Shown: one piece after another, positions 51,433-59,850 of the stretch
Position numbering within the stretch: the first letter of the stretch is position 1
How the letters are laid out: every line of letters starts with the position of its first letter
From: Terriglobus aquaticus
GTDB taxonomy: Bacteria > Acidobacteriota > Terriglobia > Terriglobales > Acidobacteriaceae
Assembly: GCF_025685415.1 (NCBI RefSeq)
Contig: NZ_JAGSYB010000001.1
Coordinates: 620,001 to 684,000, forward strand
Direction of reading: 5' to 3'
Length of the DNA: 64,000 nt
Position numbers and translations under genes: made by a program
The notes under the pieces: model-generated
What the model was told of the DNA's origin: nothing
The model's database searches: none
Seen by the model: the letters and a program-made list of their open reading frames with translations, nothing else

Positions 51433-52794
51433 TTGCAATTGGCAGTAAAGCAGAAAGCCGGTCGCTTGCCGGTTGTAGCGGCATGTGTCGCGTCCACTAT
51501 CGCCTTGGGCGGAGTCCTGGGCTGCGGAAACAGCTATCGTCCCGTCGTCAACGCCATCAATCCCGTTGGTCCGTCCTCGCAGCCTGAGAAGTACGCCCTG
51601 GCGCTGGCCGACCCCGGCAACGGGGGTCTCGGCGTAGCGACCCTCATCGACTTCTCCGGCGACACCGTGGTTGGCACCCTGAATACGGCGCCCGTTCCCA
51701 GCTTTCTCGGCCTCAGCACCGCCAATGAAGGCTACGTTCTGCACCAGAATACGGGTCTCGTCGAGGCGTTCACCGCGTCCCAGATCACGCCTGCGAACCC
51801 TACCTTCATCACGCGCAACGTAACCAGCACCACCCTCCCAGCCGGCTCCGCGCCGCTGACCGCTTTGGCCTTGCCGAACCCAGGCGCCCTGTACATCACC
51901 GAAACTGGAACCAGCCGAGTCGCCGCATTTACTTCCGGCGCTCCGCCGACCATCCGGCAGGAACTGCCCGTCGGCCAGAACCCCACCTATGTCGTTGGCT
52001 CGAACAACTCGCAGCGCGTATTTGTGCTGGCAGCGGGAACGAACCCGGGCGTGAGCGTTGGCACCGCCACCGGCATCGAGAACAATGCGTCGAACGCGGT
52101 CAGCAGCACCATCGCGGTTGGCCGCAATCCTGTGTACGGCGTGGTCAACGTGGATGGCCGGCGCGCGTTTGTCCTCAACAAGGCCGGTGACGCCGCCAGC
52201 GGAACCAGCGGCACGGTCTCAGTCATCAACGTGCAGGGCAATACGCTGGACACCATTCCGCGCATCGTCGTCGGTCCCAACCCGGTTTGGGCAGACGTGG
52301 CGACCAACATCAACGAACTCGCGGTAGTCAATGCCGGAGACGGCGTCAGCGCAGGTTCGCTCACCGTCGTCAACATACCGCTCTGCTCGGCCAGCACCGT
52401 TACGACGACCAACCCCGCCTGCGATGCCACCAATCCAGTCGACGCAGCCGGCTTCGGATCGGTCCTTGCCACCATCCCTGTCGGCATCAATCCCGTAATG
52501 GTCGCCATCCTTCAAGACGCGAACAAGGCCTACGTTGCCAACGCCGGCAACGGCCAGCCCGGAACCAGCACCGTCTCCGTCATCGATCTGCAGCGCCTGG
52601 TGAAAACGGCAGACATTCCCATCGGCGGAACCCTGAACTGGATCTCCGCCACCAGCGGTTCGCCAACTGGCAAGGTCTACGTCACTGCCAGCACCACCCA
52701 GATTGCAACGGTCATCCGCACCGATACCGACGAGGTCTCGGCAACCGTGCCGTTGCAGGGTTACGGCGTAGCCATCAAGGTCACCGCACCGTAA
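51433..52794 (+). CDS. YncE-like beta-propeller lipoprotein
   Basis: 453 residues. The N-terminal signal ends in IALGGVLGCGNSY, a likely lipobox. The remainder consists of repeating seven-bladed propeller units of the YncE/surface-layer type, such as NPVYGVVNVDGRRAFVLN, GTVSVINVQGNTLDTIP and KAYVANAGNGQPGTS. Starts at TTG with GGAG upstream. Function is unknown; such proteins often bind metals or other ligands outside the cell. A terminator follows. Confidence 0.88.
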   Translation: MQLAVKQKAGRLPVVAACVASTIALGGVLGCGNSYRPVVNAINPVGPSSQPEKYALALADPGNGGLGVATLIDFSGDTVVGTLNTAPVPSFLGLSTANEGYVLHQNTGLVEAFTASQITPANPTFITRNVTSTTLPAGSAPLTALALPNPGALYITETGTSRVAAFTSGAPPTIRQELPVGQNPTYVVGSNNSQRVFVLAAGTNPGVSVGTATGIENNASNAVSSTIAVGRNPVYGVVNVDGRRAFVLNKAGDAASGTSGTVSVINVQGNTLDTIPRIVVGPNPVWADVATNINELAVVNAGDGVSAGSLTVVNIPLCSASTVTTTNPACDATNPVDAAGFGSVLATIPVGINPVMVAILQDANKAYVANAGNGQPGTSTVSVIDLQRLVKTADIPIGGTLNWISATSGSPTGKVYVTASTTQIATVIRTDTDEVSATVPLQGYGVAIKVTAP

Positions 52795-52807
52795 GGACTC
52801 GTTAATA

Positions 52808-52848
52808 AGACAAGAAAGGGCTGCGCACCGCGCAGCCCTTTCTTGTCT
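52808..52848. terminator. Strong bidirectional terminator
   Basis: A 19-bp perfect stem (agacaagaaagggctgcgc with its exact complement) has a 3-base loop. It lies between the convergent propeller and anti-sigma genes. The ctttctt and aagaaag flanks give a T-rich end to each transcript. Confidence 0.92.
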
Positions 52849-52870
52849 GATTCGCAGCGCCGCTGGAGTC

Positions 52871-54301
52871 TTACGATTGCTGCCCGACCAGCAGGATCGG
52901 AAGGGTAGGCGTGCTTGACCCGCCGTCATCCTCGATCGTCACGCCAAAGTTCGCGGCCACCAGCCCCTTCGGCAAGGGCGGCAGAACCACGGTGGCATAG
53001 CCGTGCGCATCCGGTTTGAACAATCCTGCCGGCACAGGCTGCCGTCCCTGGCCGACCGGAATCAGCCACAGTTCGTAAGTCTTGTACGGCTGCAGCGTCT
53101 CCAGGTTGCTGCCCTGGAAAACGAGCGTCCCGCGCTCCGGCAGGTACGCCACACGGCCGTTCGGTGTTGGCGCCGCATCCGTCGCCGCAAGCTGAAAGTG
53201 CTGCGTGGAGGCGCTCTGCAGCGTCTGCAGCACCGTCTCGGACCTCGACGCACTCGCTTCTGCTGCCGAAAGGGCTGTCTGCTGTTGCGAAACCTGCTCC
53301 CGCAGGTTGAAGTCGTCTCGCAGGGCAAACACGGCGGCGACCGTCACCGCGGCTGCGAGCGACCAGCCCGCCCAGCCCATCCACCGCGCCACCCCACTCC
53401 CGCGTGGCTCGTCGGCCTCCCGGTCGCGGTATGCACTAAACCCGAAGTTATCCTCCCGGGCCGCCGCAGACGCCACAAATGTGTCCTGAACGCTCTCCAG
53501 CGCTTCCAGCGGATCGGGCCGGCGCGCGGTGTATGGCTCTGGATCGGGTGGCAAATCCGGTTGCACCTTGTGCTTGGTTCCATCTGCCGCAAAATGCTGC
53601 TCGAACATGGTCACCGAGTGCGCCGTGGAACTCGTCGCCATGGAACGAGCCTCGCGCGGGAAGACCTGCGGGTCGGGTGAAAACGTCTGCCGCTCCGCCC
53701 CGGAGAGGCTTGGGTCAGCCGCAAAGCTCGCACCCGATGCAGAGAAGCTGTCACCCGCATGGTCCGGTGAAGCTGCCTGCACCTCCCGCAATCTACGGGC
53801 AGCTGGAGGTTGCGTCTGTGGCTGACTGGGCGTTACAACTTGTTGCTGCCGCGGGAAGGTACGCGTAGGCAGCGGCTTGATCACCGGCCCGGGATACGGC
53901 GAAGGATCGTCGAGCGGATCCGGTGCCATGGTCTCCCTGCGTTGCGGAAGTGCCGGTGCTGGCGTCTTGCGGCTACTTTCTCGGTCGCCGTTTGGCGCAT
54001 CCCGATCCATGCGGAAGGTGTGTGGCTCCGGGATCACACGATCCTGCACCGGAACGTCGACCGGCACCGTACGCCGTTCCCGAGCGACCTGCTTCAGCAG
54101 CCGCTGCCGCGTCAGCGCGGGTGGTGTGTGCTGTTCCGCGCCCATGGCGAACAGCGCCAGGTCACCGCGAATATTCGCCAGCTCCTCGCGCGCGGCGGTG
54201 GACTTCCGCAGCATCGTTTCCACCTGGGTCTGTTCCTCGCCCTCCAGGAGACCCAGGGCGTACAGAACCAAATCTTCGGCTGTAATGGTTGGGTCGATCA
54301 T
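52871..54301 (-). CDS. RskA-type anti-sigma factor
   Basis: 476 residues. The N-terminal anti-sigma domain reads LVLYALGLLEGEEQTQVETM and TPPALTRQRLLKQV. A long, Pro/Gln-rich linker of about 200 residues follows, much longer than in typical RskA, then a membrane helix (WMGWAGWSLAAAVTVAAVFAL) and the RskA-like outer domain (RGTLVFQGSNLETLQPYKTYELWL). It overlaps the sigma gene by 4 bases, which couples their translation. By inference it sequesters the ECF factor at the membrane and releases it on an external signal. Confidence 0.9.
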   Translation of the reverse strand: MIDPTITAEDLVLYALGLLEGEEQTQVETMLRKSTAAREELANIRGDLALFAMGAEQHTPPALTRQRLLKQVARERRTVPVDVPVQDRVIPEPHTFRMDRDAPNGDRESSRKTPAPALPQRRETMAPDPLDDPSPYPGPVIKPLPTRTFPRQQQVVTPSQPQTQPPAARRLREVQAASPDHAGDSFSASGASFAADPSLSGAERQTFSPDPQVFPREARSMATSSTAHSVTMFEQHFAADGTKHKVQPDLPPDPEPYTARRPDPLEALESVQDTFVASAAAREDNFGFSAYRDREADEPRGSGVARWMGWAGWSLAAAVTVAAVFALRDDFNLREQVSQQQTALSAAEASASRSETVLQTLQSASTQHFQLAATDAAPTPNGRVAYLPERGTLVFQGSNLETLQPYKTYELWLIPVGQGRQPVPAGLFKPDAHGYATVVLPPLPKGLVAANFGVTIEDDGGSSTPTLPILLVGQQS

Positions 54302-54939
54302 GCGACCATCGCCTTTCTCAGGGAAAGCAACGCCGTTCGAATACGGGTTTTGACCGTGCCCAGCGGGTCACCCGTGGTGTCTGCAATCTCCGAATGGGTC
54401 AGGCCGTCAAAAAAGGCCATCTCCAGAGTCTTGCGCTGTTCCACCGGCATGCGCCCTATCAGGGCTCGCACGCGCTCCATCAAATAAGTGCGTTCGGCGT
54501 CCACCGCAACGTCCACGCCCGACGGCAACGCTACCTCCTCCACCGATTCAGAGGGCTTCTGCCTCCGCAACATATCGATGGAGCGGTTTCGCGCGACGAC
54601 CGCGAGCCACGCTCCAATCGCTCCCCGGTTCACCACAACCGCATCGGGTTTGCGCCACAGGTGCATAAACGCGTCCTGCAACACGTCTTCGGCAGCGCTG
54701 GGATCGCGCAGCACGCGCAGCGCCACGGAGTAGACCACGCGTGAATAGCGGTCGAACAAGGTAGCCATGGCATTCTCGTCACCCTGCCCAACCAGTGCCA
54801 GCAGCGTGCCGTCTTCCATGGCCGCCAGCGTCCCGGCCGGTGTTGCCTTCGGCGTCTCCACACCAGAGGAACGCACAGACTTGCCCGCTGGATGGGATCG
54901 CAGCGCGTTCCGGCGAAATGAGATGTCCGCTTCTTCCAT
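54298..54939 (-). CDS. ECF-type RNA polymerase sigma factor
   Basis: 213 residues. Region 2 is AMATLFDRYSRVVYSVALRV and AEDVLQDAFMHLWRKP; region 4 is RALIGRMPVEQRKTLEMAFFDG then LTHSEIADTTGDPLGTVKTRIRTAL. The pair with RskA fits SigK-type ECF signalling. Its regulon cannot be inferred; the divergent tlyA gene lies about 155 bases upstream. Confidence 0.95.
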   Translation of the reverse strand: MEEADISFRRNALRSHPAGKSVRSSGVETPKATPAGTLAAMEDGTLLALVGQGDENAMATLFDRYSRVVYSVALRVLRDPSAAEDVLQDAFMHLWRKPDAVVVNRGAIGAWLAVVARNRSIDMLRRQKPSESVEEVALPSGVDVAVDAERTYLMERVRALIGRMPVEQRKTLEMAFFDGLTHSEIADTTGDPLGTVKTRIRTALLSLRKAMVA

Positions 54940-55094
54940 ACCGTTCGATGCCGTGGAACACCCCCGATCAGACCGTAAACCGCCGGACCCGGCTTTCTCC
55001 TAGGTGACGCACCAAAGTGTAACGCGCCAGCTCCAACCTCCCGCAGCCCTTTCAACTCGGAAGGGTGAGCGCGAGGGGATGAGAGCATGGTTTC

Positions 55095-55928
55095 ATGCCT
55101 GCAACCGACGGCTTCGTGCGCCTGGATAAGCTGCTTGTCGATCGTGGCCTGGTCGCCTCACGCGAGCGTGCCTCGGCCATGGTCCTTGCCGGCCGCGTAC
55201 TCGTGAACGAGCAAAAGGTCACAAAGGCCGGTACTGCTATCGCTGTGGACAGCGCGCTCCGTCTGCTCGGCGACGACATCCCATTCGTCAGCCGGGGCGG
55301 CCTGAAGCTGCAAGGTGCCCTGGATCACTGGAAGCTGTCCCTCACAGGTCGGGGTGCTGTCGACATCGGTGCGTCCACCGGGGGCTTCACCGACTGCATG
55401 CTGCAGCGGGGTGCAGCAGCCGTGGTGGCGGTCGACACGGGATACGGCCAGATGGCCGTTCCGCTGCGAGACGACCCGCGCCTCCGCCTTTTGGAGCGCA
55501 CCAACGCTCGCACGCTCGCGCCCGCGTCGCTCCTGGCTGAGTACGCTCTACTGCGCGCGGGCATTCCCGTCGCTCCGCCCCAACCCGATTTCTTCGCGAT
55601 GGACGTCTCCTTTATCGGAGCATCGCTCGTTCTGCCCGCAGTCGTGAGCGCGCTCTCCGCTCCTGAGCGACCCTTCCAGGGCGAGGCTGTCATTCTCGTC
55701 AAACCCCAGTTCGAAGCCGGGCGCGAGTGGGTGGGCAAGGGCGGCATCGTGCGCGACCCGGAGGCACACAGAATCGCCATCGATCGCGTTCGGAGCACCG
55801 TTGTGGACCTCGGTGCGCAACACACCGACATCACGGAATCGCCGATCACCGGCACCGAGGGCAATCGCGAGTTTCTCCTCTACGCTCGCTTTCACGCCGG
55901 CACCAACGGTGAGCCTTCCGACCCGTAA
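55095..55928 (+). CDS. tlyA: TlyA-family rRNA 2'-O-methyltransferase
   Basis: 277 residues. An N-terminal S4 RNA-binding domain (VRLDKLLVDRGLVASRERA) leads to an FtsJ-type methyltransferase with motif I in GAVDIGASTGGFTDCML and the catalytic Lys in AVILVKPQFE. TlyA methylates C1409 of 16S and C1920 of 23S rRNA in bacteria that have it. The hemolysin name in the literature does not need to apply here. nadK follows 71 bases later. Confidence 0.94.
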   Translation: MPATDGFVRLDKLLVDRGLVASRERASAMVLAGRVLVNEQKVTKAGTAIAVDSALRLLGDDIPFVSRGGLKLQGALDHWKLSLTGRGAVDIGASTGGFTDCMLQRGAAAVVAVDTGYGQMAVPLRDDPRLRLLERTNARTLAPASLLAEYALLRAGIPVAPPQPDFFAMDVSFIGASLVLPAVVSALSAPERPFQGEAVILVKPQFEAGREWVGKGGIVRDPEAHRIAIDRVRSTVVDLGAQHTDITESPITGTEGNREFLLYARFHAGTNGEPSDP

Positions 55929-55999
55929 AAGTGACGACATGCTCCGGCTTTTGACCGGCGACTACTAGGGCTGCTGATCAGACACGTACACTGTCGGTA

Positions 56000-56854
56000 A
56001 TGCCGAGCATCGCCATTGTTTCCAAGCCCCAGAAGCCGGAGCTGCAGGGCATCCTGCGAGATTTGCTCCAGTGGCTCCAGCAGCGCAGCATGACGGCCGT
56101 GCTCGACGAGACCTCCGCCTGCTATGTGGACCAGCAGGGCATCCAGCGGGAAAGCCTTCCGGCCCACAAGCCTGACCTTGTGGTGGTGCTGGGTGGCGAC
56201 GGCACGCTGCTCTCGGTCGCCCGCGCCTTTGCGCAAACCTCCACCCCGCTGCTCAGCGTCAACCTGGGTTCACTCGGGTTTTTGACCGAAGTGCCCCTGG
56301 AGGAGCTCTACCGCACTCTGGAAGCCTGGTGTGAGGGCACCTCCGACGAAGACGAACGCGGCATGATGCGCGTGACCCTGACTCGCACCCAAGGCGAACC
56401 CCTGCAGTGGGACGTCCTGAACGATGTCGTTCTGACCAAGGGTGCCATCGCCCGCATCGGCGAGTACGTGGTCGAACTGGACGGGGAACTCGTCGCGAAG
56501 TTCCGCGCCGACGGCGTCATCGTTTCCACCCCAACCGGATCCACTGCTTACAACCTTGCAGCGAATGGCCCGATCGTCATGGCGAACGTGAACGCGACGG
56601 TGGTCACGCCCATCTGTCCGCACCTGCTTACGGTCCGGCCCATCGTTGTTCCCGGCGACGCAGAGATCCGGCTGCACGTTGAAGGCATTGCCGACCAAAC
56701 CTACCTGACCATCGACGGCCAGGAAGCAGTTGAGCTGAAACTCGGAGACCAAGTTCACTGCGTGCGTTCGCCGTACAGCGTCCACCTGGTTCGCCTCGGC
56801 CAGCACGGCCTGTTCAATGTTCTCCGCTCCAAACTCAAGTGGGGCCAGCGCTAG
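56000..56854 (+). CDS. nadK: NAD kinase
   Basis: 284 residues. The phosphate-binding GGDG motif reads LVVVLGGDGTLLSVARAF, and the NE/D motif is in LNDVVLTKGAIARI. The second conserved region, GVIVSTPTGSTAYNLAANGP, is diagnostic. It phosphorylates NAD to NADP. The next gene starts 22 bases after its stop. Confidence 0.97.
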   Translation: MPSIAIVSKPQKPELQGILRDLLQWLQQRSMTAVLDETSACYVDQQGIQRESLPAHKPDLVVVLGGDGTLLSVARAFAQTSTPLLSVNLGSLGFLTEVPLEELYRTLEAWCEGTSDEDERGMMRVTLTRTQGEPLQWDVLNDVVLTKGAIARIGEYVVELDGELVAKFRADGVIVSTPTGSTAYNLAANGPIVMANVNATVVTPICPHLLTVRPIVVPGDAEIRLHVEGIADQTYLTIDGQEAVELKLGDQVHCVRSPYSVHLVRLGQHGLFNVLRSKLKWGQR

Positions 56855-56876
56855 CCCATCGCGTTATCCTCAGACC

Positions 56877-57143
56877 ATGACCCAGCTCGACGCCACCTAC
56901 CATCTCGCCGCTCCGCCCCGCGAAGCTTCCGCCCTCGCGCTGAACAGCCTTCGCGAGGTGTACGGCATTCGGCGTGTCGACCTGAACGAGCGTGAGCGCA
57001 CGGTGCACATCGAGTACGACGCCACGCGCCTCACCGACCAGATCGTGCGCCAGCTCCTGCGCCGCGCCGGCCTGGAACTCGTAGATCCCGCAAACGCGCC
57101 CGTCCCAGACGAGCCGGAGAGCGTCGCGCAAACGACGGCGTAG
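56877..57143 (+). CDS. Small HMA-like protein lacking the CxxC
   Basis: 88 residues with the pattern of a ferredoxin-like HMA domain: LNSLREVYGIRRVDLNERERTVHIEYD and then DQIVRQLLRRAGLEL. The metal CxxC expected in the first loop is absent. The protein could be a degenerate or structural version. An acidic tail (DEPESVAQTTA) follows. No ribosome site of note. Placed directly after nadK and 48 bases before the regulator gene. Confidence 0.62.
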   Translation: MTQLDATYHLAAPPREASALALNSLREVYGIRRVDLNERERTVHIEYDATRLTDQIVRQLLRRAGLELVDPANAPVPDEPESVAQTTA

Positions 57144-57191
57144 CAAGGTTGCGTCACCGTAGATTCGAGGAGGCAGGCGTTCTGAGGCGTG

Positions 57192-59558
57192 ATGCTCTAT
57201 CGATTCGGAGATTTCGAACTCGACGAAGAAGGCTTTTCGCTCACTCTTCGGGGCAGGCGGGTTTCGCTGGAGCCGCGTGCTCTGTCGGTGCTCTTCATCC
57301 TGGCGGGCAATGCGGGCAAGCTGCTGGACAAGCAGACCCTGCTTGAGGCTGTCTGGAAAGACACGTTCGTCGAAGAAACTACCCTCACTCGCGCCATCGC
57401 CATCATCCGAAAGCAGCTTGGCGACGACGCACGAGCGCCCCACTTCATTGAGACCGTGCCAACCAGGGGCTACCGGTTCATCGCTCCGGTGGAGCGTTCA
57501 AGCGCGGGCGAAGCGATCCAGCCACCGGTTGAGCCGCAGCCTGCCGCTACAGAACAGGCGTCGTCTTCCGGGGTTGCTCTAGAACAGCCTGAGTTCGAAT
57601 CTGTTCCGCAGCCCCCAAACACGGAGCTGCCGAGCGCCACACCCGCCACCCCCGTTTGGAACAGACCGCGCCTCTTTACCTTCGCAGCTGTAGGCGGTGC
57701 TTTGCTCGCCGCGGCGGTGTCTTCCTTCCTTTTGTGGCGCAGCCATTCCCGGCAGCCACTCAGCACCAGAGACACCCTCGTGCTGGCCGACTTCGTCAAC
57801 ACCACAGGCGATGCGGCCTTCGACATAGCGCTCCGACAAGGGCTGCTGGTGCAACTCGATCAGTCGCCCGTCCTTCGCCTCGCCAGCGATACCCAGGTTC
57901 GTAAAACACTCAAGCGCATGGGGCAGAGGGAAGACGCGCCGCTGACCGGTCCTGTCGCTCGCGAGGTGTGCCAGCGCCTGGGCGGAAGCGTTGTGCTGGA
58001 CGGTTCCATCACCCGCCTGGGCGATACGTTCGTCATTGGCCTGCACGCTCGCAGGTGCAGCTCCGGCGAGGAGGTGGATGCAGAGCAGGTCCAGTTGCTC
58101 CACAAAGAGGACGCGCTGGAAGCGATCGGAAAGATCGCCACCCAGTTCCGCACCCGGCTCGGCGAAGCCACGCAAACCCTTCACGACTTCGATACGCCCC
58201 TGGCGGAGGCCACAACGCCATCGCTGGAGGCGCTGAGTGCTTTCAGCCGCGGCATGCAGGCGTTCAACACCAAAGGCAGCAGTGCCGCGATTCCGCTGTT
58301 TCGCTATGCGACGGAACTCGATCCGGAGTTCGCCTGGGCGCATGCCTGGCTCGGACGCATGTACGCCGATCTCGGACGCGAAGATCAGGCCATGGAGAGC
58401 ACCCGGCGCGCCCATGAGCTTCGCAACCGCGCCAGCGAACGCGAGCGGTTCACCATCGACGTGTCCTACGACCTGCTCGTCACCGGGAACTTAAAACACG
58501 CCAAAGATGCATGCGAAGCCTGGATCCAGATGTACCCGCGCGACGTGTACCCGCGAGCTTTCCTGTCGACGAGCATTTACCCCGCCTACGGGCAGTACGA
58601 GCGGATGCTCGAAGAATCCAGGGACATCATCGAGCTCGATCCCGACTTCGTTGTGGGCTATCGCAATGCCGCCGTTAGCCTCATTGCACTCAACCGCGCC
58701 GACGAAGCTGCGGAAGTTCTGCAACGGGCAACGCAGCGAAAACTCTTCCTTGCCAGCTTCGTCACGGACGAGTATCGGATCGCGTACCTGAAAGGCGACG
58801 AACACGGCATGGAGCAGGCGCTCCAAACCGCGCCTCGGAACCCATGGCTGCTGTATTACCACGCCGCCACGCTGGCCCGGGCCGGCCAGGTGAAACAAGC
58901 GGAGGAGTTCCGCAGCCGTGCGCTGGATCTGGCGCGGCAGTCTCTCCGGCAGGACATGGAGGCCGAGTTCATGGTCGGCTCAGCCTTCACCGACCTCTTC
59001 TACGGAGATCGGGGCAGGGCAGCGCAGACCCTGCGCGCGGCCCTGAAGCTACCGTCCGGACGCTACACCCAGGCCTCGGCGGCGCTCGCTATGGCGATCC
59101 TCGGCAACGCACCCGAAGCCACTTCGATGGCGCGCGAGCTTGGGAAGCGCTTTCCGGAAGACACCGCGCTCCAGAACAACTGCATCCCTGCCATCGACGC
59201 CGCGGTGGCCCTGCACCAGAACAAGCCTCAAGTTGCGCTCGATCTCCTCAACCGAACGTCGCAGTTCGGCCTGAGTCTGCCTCTGTACGCAACCTTCCTG
59301 CGCGGCCAGGCTCAGCTTGCATTGCGCCATGGGCCGGACGCAGCCGCATCGTTCCGCGCAATCGTGGATCACCCCGGCCTCGTGCTGAACGATCCTCTGG
59401 GAAGCGTCGCGCAGATGCACCTGGCGCAGGCCAATGCGCTGTCCGGGAGCCACACGAGCGACCTCGCCACCGCGGATCTTCCTCGTCAATCGCAGCCGGG
59501 GTCCCGACGTGACATCCCTCCGCCCTACATGGCAAGGGAACTGGCAGAAGTGCGCTGA
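57192..59558 (+). CDS. CadC-like winged-helix regulator with TPR domain
   Basis: 788 residues. The OmpR-type DNA-binding domain lies at about 1-95: YRFGDFELDEEGFSLTLRG, LLEAVWKDTFVEETTL and VPTRGYRFIAPV. A membrane helix (FTFAAVGGALLAAAVSSFLLW) follows, then an LGFP-like/AMIN-type segment and TPR repeats with PLFRYATELDPEFAWAHAWLG and PRNPWLLYYHAATLARAG. Acidobacteria carry many such regulators and few have known signals. The ATG at 57192 is used; a GTG lies one codon earlier. Confidence 0.88.
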   Translation: MLYRFGDFELDEEGFSLTLRGRRVSLEPRALSVLFILAGNAGKLLDKQTLLEAVWKDTFVEETTLTRAIAIIRKQLGDDARAPHFIETVPTRGYRFIAPVERSSAGEAIQPPVEPQPAATEQASSSGVALEQPEFESVPQPPNTELPSATPATPVWNRPRLFTFAAVGGALLAAAVSSFLLWRSHSRQPLSTRDTLVLADFVNTTGDAAFDIALRQGLLVQLDQSPVLRLASDTQVRKTLKRMGQREDAPLTGPVAREVCQRLGGSVVLDGSITRLGDTFVIGLHARRCSSGEEVDAEQVQLLHKEDALEAIGKIATQFRTRLGEATQTLHDFDTPLAEATTPSLEALSAFSRGMQAFNTKGSSAAIPLFRYATELDPEFAWAHAWLGRMYADLGREDQAMESTRRAHELRNRASERERFTIDVSYDLLVTGNLKHAKDACEAWIQMYPRDVYPRAFLSTSIYPAYGQYERMLEESRDIIELDPDFVVGYRNAAVSLIALNRADEAAEVLQRATQRKLFLASFVTDEYRIAYLKGDEHGMEQALQTAPRNPWLLYYHAATLARAGQVKQAEEFRSRALDLARQSLRQDMEAEFMVGSAFTDLFYGDRGRAAQTLRAALKLPSGRYTQASAALAMAILGNAPEATSMARELGKRFPEDTALQNNCIPAIDAAVALHQNKPQVALDLLNRTSQFGLSLPLYATFLRGQAQLALRHGPDAAASFRAIVDHPGLVLNDPLGSVAQMHLAQANALSGSHTSDLATADLPRQSQPGSRRDIPPPYMARELAEVR

Positions 59559-59804
59559 CCCTGCTGTTCGTGGCACGTAAGCGGAACGCCTCACCTAAGC
59601 ATCGTCGCGGAGTTGCCTCACAGATTGCCGCGGACCGTACCGACCTCTTCTTACATCGTCCGCATTTTCTATCACTTAGACTCTCTAAGACTTCCATCAC
59701 ACAGATTTCAGCAAATCCTAAGCACATCTCCTGACGGTCGCCTCGCATATTGGGTGCATCCCGGTCGTCGGTGTTTGGGCCGCGATTGGATCGTCCCCGG
59801 GATC

Positions 59805-59838
59805 GCAACCGAGGGGCGCTTACCCGCCCTTCGGTTGC
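59805..59838 (+). promoter_or_regulatory. Leader hairpin upstream of the di-heme oxidoreductase gene
   Basis: A 14-bp stem with one G:U pair (gcaaccgaggggcg / cgcccttcggttgc) and a 6-base loop ends 12 bases before the ATG, right next to the GGAG ribosome site. No T-run follows, so it is not a plain terminator. It could control translation or transcript stability. Confidence 0.5.
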
Positions 59839-59850
59839 AATGGAGATACG

